Positions 9,521 through 16,134 of a stretch of DNA of 64,000 nt are shown here, piece by piece. The first letter of the stretch is position 1, and each line of letters begins with the position of its first letter. The position numbers were made by a program, and so were the translations under genes. This stretch comes from Alistipes communis (GTDB lineage: Bacteria > Bacteroidota > Bacteroidia > Bacteroidales > Rikenellaceae): positions 2,728,001 to 2,792,000 of the forward strand of contig NZ_AP019735.1 of NCBI RefSeq assembly GCF_006542665.1. Reading direction: 5' to 3'. The notes beneath the pieces are model-generated. The model was not told the DNA's origin. It worked only from the letters and a program-made list of their open reading frames with translations, and did not search any database.

Positions 9521-9946
9521 TTACCGCTCCGCCCGACTCTCGTCGTTCTCCATCCAGATCGTCCGCTTTCGTTCGTAATCAAGAGTTTTCCACCAGGTGT
9601 TGCAGGCATCGAGGAACGCTTGTCTCCCGTCATCCGCCGGATAATTCGCCGCAGACAATCCCGTAATCCGTTCCATTGTCGGGAAGTCCACTGCTAACCA
9701 CCAGGCATCGAGGTTATCTCCGAACTCTTCGAGCGAGCAAAACCATACGTGCTCCTGACACGCGTCGCACCATTGATCGTCAGAATCCGCGTCTATCGAA
9801 GATGCGTATTTCAGCGTATTAGGATCGACCCATGCCATCATCTGTATTTCCCGTGAGCCGCATTCCTGACAGACAAGGACTCTCGGCTCCTTAGCAGGGC
9901 ATTCCTCGTCTTGTCCTCGAACAGCACACGCAATGTGCTCGATCAA
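9521..9946 (-). CDS. Small zinc-ribbon-like protein of mobile-element type
   Basis: About 141 residues from a TTG start at 9946; the frame stays open to an ATG at 10069, but that extension overlaps the other frame of a decayed gene and looks non-coding. Cysteine pairs LVCQECGS and WCDACQEHVWFC suggest a zinc-binding fold. It continues with an acidic and Trp-rich segment (DNLDAWWLAVDFPTMERITG, FLDACNTWWKTLDYERKR). I associate this type with small accessory genes of Bacteroidales conjugative or integrative elements, which fits the integrase 470 bp upstream on the same strand, but the function is unknown. Start choice is uncertain. Confidence 0.6.
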   Translation of the reverse strand: MIEHIACAVRGQDEECPAKEPRVLVCQECGSREIQMMAWVDPNTLKYASSIDADSDDQWCDACQEHVWFCSLEEFGDNLDAWWLAVDFPTMERITGLSAANYPADDGRQAFLDACNTWWKTLDYERKRTIWMENDESRAER

Positions 9947-10197
9947 CAGCCGTCGGTTGTCTCTATCGAGAGCGACACAGAATCGTCGGGCCCCATCGCA
10001 CAGGTCAGGTGCAATACTTCGGCACCACACTTTCCACACGCTCGCAGCCCGTGTGCCGAAGATCGTCATACACGACTGAGGGGATACGGAGCGTTGTAGA
10101 TTCGGCAGTAGGCGATCGAGACGTCAAGCGCATTCCATTGCTCCTGCGGCAGAGATTTCTCCGTATGGCGGTAGTACCCCGGTTGCAGGGTGACGTA
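9943..10197 (-). pseudogene. Decayed small cysteine-containing gene with in-frame stop
   Basis: One minus-strand frame reads ...PGYYRHTEKSLPQEQWNALD... down to PYPLSRV, then a TGA at 10068-10066, and continues in the same frame with LRACGKCGAEVLHLTCAMG to a TGA at 9945-9943. The coding-like character on both sides of the stop, with a CxxC zinc-knuckle-like motif after it, suggests a small protein broken by one nonsense mutation. No start codon is obvious at the upstream end. Its stop overlaps the proposed TTG start of the next gene, a typical operon overlap. Confidence 0.5.
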
Positions 10198-10412
10198 TTA
10201 TACCCGATCGCCGCACTACTGACTGTCGATTCGATGTATCATTTCATGGTATCGACCGTTTCGGCGTTCTTCTGCGTCAGGCTGTGTTCGTGGTCGTAGA
10301 GCGGATTCAATGCCCGTAACGTGTCGAGGGTATGACTTTATGCAGTCATTTATTATTCATTGAATAAATTGCAGGTATTTCCTTGCAATGGAAGACTTCT
10401 GCAATGGTTTCG
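10198..10412 (-). other. Gene remnant between integrase and zinc-ribbon genes
   Basis: A short minus-strand frame ending at 10244 reads ALNPLYDHEHSLTQKNAET and VDTMK before its stop; it looks like the C-terminal end of a lost protein because no start codon or upstream coding sequence is present. The rest shows nothing recognisable. This fits a deleted and decaying mobile element. Confidence 0.35.
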
Positions 10413-11630
10413 TTATGCTGCGAATTTACCGCCCAGCCGGGATTCGACACGATCGATCGCATCCTCGATCATTATCGGCGTAGTCTGCGCATAGATCTGT
10501 GTCGTGGTGATCTGTTTATGTCCCAGCATCTTGGAAACTGTTGACAAAGGAATACCCTGTGAAAGGCAGAGTGTCGTGGCAAACGTATGACGCGCTGCAT
10601 GAAAGGTTATGTGCCGTGAGATACCGCACTGTTTGGTAATACGACGCAAGGAGCAATTGATACTGCTAGGTTTCGGCATATCGAATGCAAGCGGTGACGG
10701 AGCTGTTCCGCGATATTTTTCCAGAAGACGCAAAGCTGCAGGTAGAAATTTGACCATATATTCTCCTCCCGTCTTGCAACGGTTACCGTGTATCCACAGG
10801 TGCCCCTCCGTGTCCGGTATGATTTGCTCACAGGTCAGATAGCGCATGTCTTTGTAGCAGATTCCCGTAAAACAGGAAAAGAGAAACAGGTCGCGGTGGT
10901 ATTCGTGTTTGGCACTCTTCAATCGTGTCGTCTGAAAAATCCGCAGTTCCTTCTCGCTGAGAAAAGTTCTCGGTTCCTTCGGAGCGGAATAACTGTAGGA
11001 AGCGAACGGATTACGCGGCATAAGACCGTTGTTGAACGAAATTCTCACCACGTTGTTCAAACAATCTATGTAGCGGCATGCGCTGCCCGCCTTCAAATGG
11101 CAGACAGTTTTCAAATAGACGTGGTATTGCTCGATGAACGACTGTTCCAATTCGAGCAGCGGAATATCGTGGAGGTTGTACTCGTATTTCAGAAAGGCAC
11201 GGAGATGACCCAGCACCGCCCGATAGCGCCACCAGGTACTTTCCGAGCGATCTACGCCGATACGTTTGAAAAGATCATTCGTGTAATGTTCGAAAACATC
11301 CACAAGAGTCCGGTATCGTTCGCCCATACCCAGCCAGGCATTCTTGACCTTTTCAGCCGTGACGTAGGCATCGTGATCGCAAATCGACTGATAGTGTTTG
11401 CCGATCTGGATGCGGATATTGTCCAGATGGCGGTTGATGCGTTCCGACTCGACGCTTTTGCCTTTGGCTCGGCCGCCTTTAACCTCCCACAGTTGTTCCG
11501 GAACGTTGATCTTGGCACTGAACTGTGAAATCGTGCCGTTGATCGTGCTGCGGCCCATAACCGGATAGACTGCACGCGGGGTGTTCTTTGTTCGTTTGAG
11601 GTAGAACAAGACCTTGAAAGTACTGCGCAT
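10413..11630 (-). CDS. Tyrosine recombinase / integrase
   Basis: 405 residues. An N-terminal arm-type region (residues 1-~100) is followed by a SAM-like core-binding domain (~105-210) and a phage-integrase catalytic domain. Catalytic residues visible are the CKTGGEY beta-hairpin Lys, H344 and R347 in HAARHTFATT, H371 in MLGHKQITTTQ, and the nucleophile Y380. The first catalytic Arg (usually in TGLR) is absent: the segment reads FTGICYKDMRYL. Loss of this Arg is known for Bacteroides integrases of the IntDOT type. It probably mobilises or once mobilised the adjacent element, possibly including the RHS island (inference). Confidence 0.9.
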   Translation of the reverse strand: MRSTFKVLFYLKRTKNTPRAVYPVMGRSTINGTISQFSAKINVPEQLWEVKGGRAKGKSVESERINRHLDNIRIQIGKHYQSICDHDAYVTAEKVKNAWLGMGERYRTLVDVFEHYTNDLFKRIGVDRSESTWWRYRAVLGHLRAFLKYEYNLHDIPLLELEQSFIEQYHVYLKTVCHLKAGSACRYIDCLNNVVRISFNNGLMPRNPFASYSYSAPKEPRTFLSEKELRIFQTTRLKSAKHEYHRDLFLFSCFTGICYKDMRYLTCEQIIPDTEGHLWIHGNRCKTGGEYMVKFLPAALRLLEKYRGTAPSPLAFDMPKPSSINCSLRRITKQCGISRHITFHAARHTFATTLCLSQGIPLSTVSKMLGHKQITTTQIYAQTTPIMIEDAIDRVESRLGGKFAA

Positions 11631-11894
11631 AAACTCTGCTTTTTTAAGGTGGACAAAAATAATTTCGGCAGAGTCATCCGGCCTCTCGATATTTCTACCG
11701 ATATTATGATGAATAACAATCTGAATATCAGATAATATGCTTTAATATACTTTTTGTAGATAGCCGTTGTGATTTTTTGGGGAGGGGGGAAGGTGTAACC
11801 CAGCTGCTTGCAGGAAATCCACGAATCGAAGATATTCCCGAAGAATCGATTGGGAAGTTTTTTCTTTTGGCTTGATCTCAATGAATCGAAGACG
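11631..11894. other. Integrase upstream region / element edge
   Basis: No gene seen. It contains a G-rich run (about 11778-11791) and the short direct repeat GAATCGAAGA at about 11822 and 11882, close to the addA 3' end; this could be part of an attachment site, but the repeat is too short to be persuasive. Confidence 0.3.
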
Positions 11895-14800
11895 TCAGCC
11901 GTCGATTGACACGATCCGTTCCATGCGCACGTACCACAGATAGCCTTCCACCTGCGTGTATCCGATTTCGCGCAGCAGTTCGATGTATTCGCCGAGCTGC
12001 CGCCGGTGGTCGGGGTTTTCGCGGAGTCCGAACTTGTAGTCGACCACTACGGCGCGCCCCTCTTTCACCATCACGCGGTCGGGCCGCCGGATCGTCCGCT
12101 CGGCAGTCTGCTCACGGCGTGTCCGCCGGATGCGGGTGCGGTGGGGGACGATGATCTCGTTCTCGTTGCGCACGATGTTCCATCCGTCGTCGAACCATCC
12201 GGCGACGAGCGGATCGTCGAACTGGCGACCGATCGCGCCTGCCAGCGCTTCGGCATCGGTGGGCGACAGTGCAGCGTCGGCGACCGCACGGCGGATGTTG
12301 TCGTCGATCTCCTCGCGCGTGGTTGCATTCTCAAAGGCGCGGTGCATCAGAATGCCGAGATTGCGCGGGGCGAGTTCCACCTCCTCGCCCTGCTCGAAAT
12401 AACGGTCCGACGGGAGCCGCAGCCGCAGGTCGGGGACGGTCGTAGGGTAGTCGTCCAGAACGACGTGCAGCGGTCGTTCCGCCGACTGCTCTTCCTCGGG
12501 TTCGGGTGCGGCCGCGACGCCGAACTCGAAGGTCTCGCCCGCCTCGCCGGCCGTATAACGGCCCGTCGTGCTGCCGAGCCGTGCGACGTCGCCGTCGTGT
12601 CCGAGACTTTGCAGCAGCAGCGACCCGACGTTGGCGCCCCGCTGCGACTGCGGGATGAAGATGCAGAGCACCTCGACGGCGCGCGTCAGCGCCACGTAGA
12701 GCAGGTTGATATTGTCGACGTGCGTGTAGACCAACTCGCGGTAGTAGGCTTCCGAAAAGAGCGATTCGCCCATCGTCCGCTTGTAGCGCACCGGAAATTC
12801 GCCGAGCGCCGCCAGCGGCGCGGTCTCCACCTGTTCGGTGCGCGGTGCGGCCCATACGACATTGTTGGCGCCGCCGCCCGTCTTGGGGTCGAGCGGCCAG
12901 TTGCAGTAGGGGATCAGCACCACCTTCTTTTCGAGTCCTTTGGCCTTGTGGACGGTCATGATCTCGATCGTCGATTCGCTCTCGTCGACGCTGAGCGAGC
13001 GTGCGGCCCCCTGCTCTTCCCACCAGTCGAGGAAGAGCGGAATGTCGGCCACGCGCCCCGTCGAGAAGCCGATGATCTGTTCGTGAATGGCTTGCAGATA
13101 GGCCGTTTCGCCGCTTCGGCGGTCGAGCCCGTAGCGCATGACCAGTTTCTCGAAAGCCTCTTCGGGCGACAGCAGGCGGATCGTGCGCAGGAAATCGGCC
13201 TCCTCCGGCGGCAGCTGCGCGTCGAACGCCCGTCCCAGGTAGCGGTTGTAGACGGCTTTGCGAACCGAATCCTGCTGTTCGACCGCCAGGCGGAGTGCTG
13301 CCGCGACGAAGCCGCTCACGGGAGCACGGCCGATGACGAGCGCCTCCTGCGTCATGATGTCGAACCGGTAGCGCGGATCGTCGTTGCGCCGTTTGAAATC
13401 GAGCAACTGTTCGGCCACGCGTGCGCCGTCGTTGCGTCCCCGCACGAGAACGACGATCTCCTTGGGACGGAACCCCCGGTCGATCGTCTCCTTGATCCGT
13501 TCGATCAGCGGCGGATCCCCGGCGAAGGTCTCGATGTGGACGTACCCTTCGTTGCGGCTCTGTTTGCAGGGGCGCTGTGTGTGCGACGCGTAGGCTTCGG
13601 CGAGCGTACGTCCCAGTTGCGCGGCGAGCGGTTGGGCGATGGCGCCTTTCGCGACACCTTCGTCGAGCGTACCGCACAAGGCCGTGCTGTCGATCTCCAC
13701 GACTCGGTCGATTAGCAGGTTGTTGAAATTGACGATGCCGCGCAGGCTGCGCCAGTTCTCTTCGAGCGGCTTCACCTCGACGTTGTCCGCCCCCAACGCC
13801 TCGACGGCGCCGCTGTGGAGAATCTTCCAGTCGCCGCCCCGCCAGCGGTAGATCGACTGTTTGATGTCGCCTACCAGGAGCACCGACGTCTGCTCGCTCT
13901 GCGCCATGGCGTTGTGCAGCAGCGGCAGGAAGTTCTGCCACTCCTTGACCGACGTATCCTGAAACTCGTCGATCATGAAGCGCTCGAAACGATTGCCGAC
14001 TTTTTCGTAGATGAACGGCGCGTCGTTGCGGCCGATGAATTTCGAGAGGATCTGCTTGGTTTCGGAGAGGAACAGCACGTTCTGCTCGTCGCACAACTCG
14101 CGCACCTTGGCGTAGAGATCGGTCAGCAGTGCGAAACTGCGGTAATTTTCGCGCAGCAGTTCCGCCGTGTTCCACAGCCGGACGTGTTCGTCGTAGAATG
14201 CGCACAACTCAGCGAGCAGGGGTTGCAGCAGTGCGGCGGCCGCGACTACCGCAGGCGATGCGGTTTTCGTGCACCAGCCGTCGGTCGACAGTGCGCAGGT
14301 GCGTACCGTCTTCGTTGGCGGGACGATCTCGCCTGCGGCGACCTTGCGGAAGATTTGGGCGAAACTGTTGCGCCCGCCCTTGAAACTTTCGGGAGTGACG
14401 CCTGTCTGATTCATTCGTTCGACCGCCTGTTTACCAATCGCTTGGAAATGTCGTTTTGAAGCGGCGCTTCGGGTCGTGGCCTCGTTCACCTGCCGCACGA
14501 GCGTCTCCTTGTCTCCGGCTGCGGCCAGTGCGTCGCGATTGCGCTCCTTGAACAACTCGTCGCCCAGCGCGAGGATACCGTCGCGGATGTCCCACTTGGC
14601 GCCGTCGTCGATGCGCTCCTGCACGAAATCGGTCAGCCAGCGTTGCAGCTCCGGGTCGGAGGTGATTTGTTCGACGAGTGCGTCGGCGCTCTTGGTCAGT
14701 ACCGATGCGGTCTCCAACTCGATGTTGTAGTTCAGGTCGATGCCCAGCTCCTTGATGAAGGCCCGCAGGATGCGTTGGAAAAAGCGGTCGATCGTGAGTA

Positions 14801-15107
14801 CCGTAAAACGCGAATAGTTATGCAGAATGCGCGTGCGGGCCGTGCGGGCGCGGCGGCGGATTTCGGCCTCGTCGAGCCCCGTCTCGCGCCGCAGCAGGCT
14901 CATGTATCCGCTCCGCTGCCCCGACGCCAGCGTGTTGATCTCCTTCAGGATGCGCGTCTTCATCTCCTCGGTTGCCTTGTTGGTGAAGGTGACCGCCAGA
15001 ATCGCGCTGTAACTTTCGGGACGTTCGATGACGTCGTGCACGTATTTGTAGGCCAGTTGGTAGGTTTTGCCCGATCCGGCGCTGGCGTTCAGTATTTTCG
15101 CTCTCAC
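11895..15107 (-). CDS. addA: AddA-like UvrD/RecB-family helicase-nuclease
   Basis: 1070 residues from a GTG start at 15107; the frame runs on to 16067, but that part overlaps another gene and is non-coding. All superfamily 1 motifs are visible: NASAGSGKT (Walker A, residues 7-15), VTFTNKATEEMK, DEFQDTS, VGDIKQSIYRWRG, LEENWRS, IMTVHKAKGLE and LLYVALTRA. The C-terminal end has a RecB-type nuclease motif (RPDRVMV...VVVDYKFG). The protein would unwind and trim double-strand breaks for RecA loading together with AddB, which is encoded divergently ~1 kb away. Minus-strand CAAAGGTA at 15128-15135 gives a TACCTTTG -7 box about 20 nt before the GTG, supporting this start. Confidence 0.88.
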   Translation of the reverse strand: MRAKILNASAGSGKTYQLAYKYVHDVIERPESYSAILAVTFTNKATEEMKTRILKEINTLASGQRSGYMSLLRRETGLDEAEIRRRARTARTRILHNYSRFTVLTIDRFFQRILRAFIKELGIDLNYNIELETASVLTKSADALVEQITSDPELQRWLTDFVQERIDDGAKWDIRDGILALGDELFKERNRDALAAAGDKETLVRQVNEATTRSAASKRHFQAIGKQAVERMNQTGVTPESFKGGRNSFAQIFRKVAAGEIVPPTKTVRTCALSTDGWCTKTASPAVVAAAALLQPLLAELCAFYDEHVRLWNTAELLRENYRSFALLTDLYAKVRELCDEQNVLFLSETKQILSKFIGRNDAPFIYEKVGNRFERFMIDEFQDTSVKEWQNFLPLLHNAMAQSEQTSVLLVGDIKQSIYRWRGGDWKILHSGAVEALGADNVEVKPLEENWRSLRGIVNFNNLLIDRVVEIDSTALCGTLDEGVAKGAIAQPLAAQLGRTLAEAYASHTQRPCKQSRNEGYVHIETFAGDPPLIERIKETIDRGFRPKEIVVLVRGRNDGARVAEQLLDFKRRNDDPRYRFDIMTQEALVIGRAPVSGFVAAALRLAVEQQDSVRKAVYNRYLGRAFDAQLPPEEADFLRTIRLLSPEEAFEKLVMRYGLDRRSGETAYLQAIHEQIIGFSTGRVADIPLFLDWWEEQGAARSLSVDESESTIEIMTVHKAKGLEKKVVLIPYCNWPLDPKTGGGANNVVWAAPRTEQVETAPLAALGEFPVRYKRTMGESLFSEAYYRELVYTHVDNINLLYVALTRAVEVLCIFIPQSQRGANVGSLLLQSLGHDGDVARLGSTTGRYTAGEAGETFEFGVAAAPEPEEEQSAERPLHVVLDDYPTTVPDLRLRLPSDRYFEQGEEVELAPRNLGILMHRAFENATTREEIDDNIRRAVADAALSPTDAEALAGAIGRQFDDPLVAGWFDDGWNIVRNENEIIVPHRTRIRRTRREQTAERTIRRPDRVMVKEGRAVVVDYKFGLRENPDHRRQLGEYIELLREIGYTQVEGYLWYVRMERIVSIDG

Positions 15108-15185
15108 ATTCGTCGCGTGTTTTCTACCAAAGGTACGAATTTCCCCGCAAATCGACGCGGGAAACGGGAATTTTCGTACCTTTGA

Positions 15186-15340
15186 CTTCGTCTTAGATAC
15201 TTCTGTCTCGGCATAATCAAGCTGGCGCTTGCTTCTGCGCTCGACTTTTCGTACCTTTGACTTTACCTTGGTTCGGATGCTGTGCCTCGGCAAAATGCTG
15301 CCTGCGTTTGCTTCTGCGCTCGGTTTTCCGTATTTTTGAG
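15186..15340 (+). repeat. Two degenerate copies of a promoter-carrying repeat
   Basis: GCTTCTGCGCTCG occurs at 15231 and 15310, 79 bp apart, each preceded by a CTCGGCA-type segment and followed by a -7-like box (TACCTTTG at 15252-15259, TATTTTTG at 15331-15338). The second copy has TTTG at 15307-15310 exactly 20 nt before its -7 box; the first has CTTG at 15228-15231, also 20 nt. The arrangement resembles the 83-bp repeats at 26070-26442. Confidence 0.65.
15307..15338 (+). promoter_or_regulatory. Bacteroidota promoter for the DUF2807-like gene
   Basis: TTTG (15307-15310), 20-nt spacer, TATTTTTG (15331-15338), matching the TTTG/TAnnTTTG consensus; the start codon follows at 15360. Confidence 0.7.
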
Positions 15341-15359
15341 AAATAAAACAGAGAGAATT

Positions 15360-16121
15360 ATGAGAAAAATCGGAATTATCGCCCTCCTGCTTGTGACTGT
15401 TCAAAGCGTATCGGCGCAGGTCAGCATCTCCGCTTCGACTTCGAATGGTGCGGGCGGACAAACTGTTGTTCAAACCGATACGATCGCAGGGCAACGGCTC
15501 TGGCCGGACTTTCACGCCGTGGAGGTCGAAGGCGCCATGAAGGTACGTTTCGAAACGGCGGATGCGGAGCATCCCGTGGGCATCAGTTATTATGCCAACG
15601 ATTTCAAGGCGGGCAAATACGTGAGCAAGGTCGAAAACGGCGTATTGAAACTGCGGATGCAGCGGTCGAAAGAGGCCGATTCGTTGCAGGTGACGGTACG
15701 CTACAATACCCTCAGCGCCGTGAAGGTTTCCGGCGCTGCCGTTCATTTCGCCGGACTGTTGAAGACGAATCTGCTGGACGTGAAGGTTTCGGGCGGTGCC
15801 CGCTTCGAGACGACGCTCGATGCGGCGGATCTTCAACTTGAAGTTACGGGTCGCAGCAAGGTGACACTGAGAGGAAAAGTTCGCTATATGGATGCTGTCG
15901 TTTCGACGGCCGTCGTCGATGCTTCGCAGTTGCAGGCGATGGCCGTGACGGTCGATGCGTCGAACAAGGCCGAGGTGACGGTGCAGGCCACCGAGCGCGT
16001 GGTGATGAAGTCTACCACGGGCGCTGTGATCCGCTATGCGGGCAATCCGTCGATCGAACGTTCGCACACCTCCTCCATGCTGAGCGGTACGTTCGAGCGG
16101 TTGAATACCGATCCGAAATAG
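15360..16121 (+). CDS. DUF2807-like exported beta-helical protein
   Basis: 253 residues. The start is the ATG at 15360 because it begins a signal peptide (MRKIGIIALLLVTVQSVSAQ) and follows a good promoter; an upstream in-frame ATG at 15282 lies in the repeat. The mature protein has the pattern of the GIN/DUF2807 putative adhesin head domain: short beta repeats such as VKVSGAAVHFAGL, DVKVSGGARFETTL and LEVTGRSKVTLRG, expected to stack into a beta-helix. Location is periplasmic or cell surface; function unknown. It lies between addA and addB, 13 bp upstream of addB and probably co-transcribed with it. Confidence 0.8.
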   Translation: MRKIGIIALLLVTVQSVSAQVSISASTSNGAGGQTVVQTDTIAGQRLWPDFHAVEVEGAMKVRFETADAEHPVGISYYANDFKAGKYVSKVENGVLKLRMQRSKEADSLQVTVRYNTLSAVKVSGAAVHFAGLLKTNLLDVKVSGGARFETTLDAADLQLEVTGRSKVTLRGKVRYMDAVVSTAVVDASQLQAMAVTVDASNKAEVTVQATERVVMKSTTGAVIRYAGNPSIERSHTSSMLSGTFERLNTDPK

Positions 16122-16134
16122 GGGCGAGCGGGCG

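Noticed and set aside
11822..11892. att site from the GAATCGAAGA direct repeat
   Set aside because: Ten bases repeated 60 bp apart is too weak and does not flank the integrase.
12006..13715. 569-codon plus-strand frame opposite addA
   Set aside because: Antisense shadow of addA, whose helicase motifs fix the true frame.
15108..16067. Extension of the AddA reading frame to 16067
   Set aside because: The extra 320 codons read antisense through the signal-peptide-bearing DUF2807-like gene and the repeat region, with His/Arg-rich shadow composition; the GTG at 15107 directly precedes the Walker A region and follows a -7 box.
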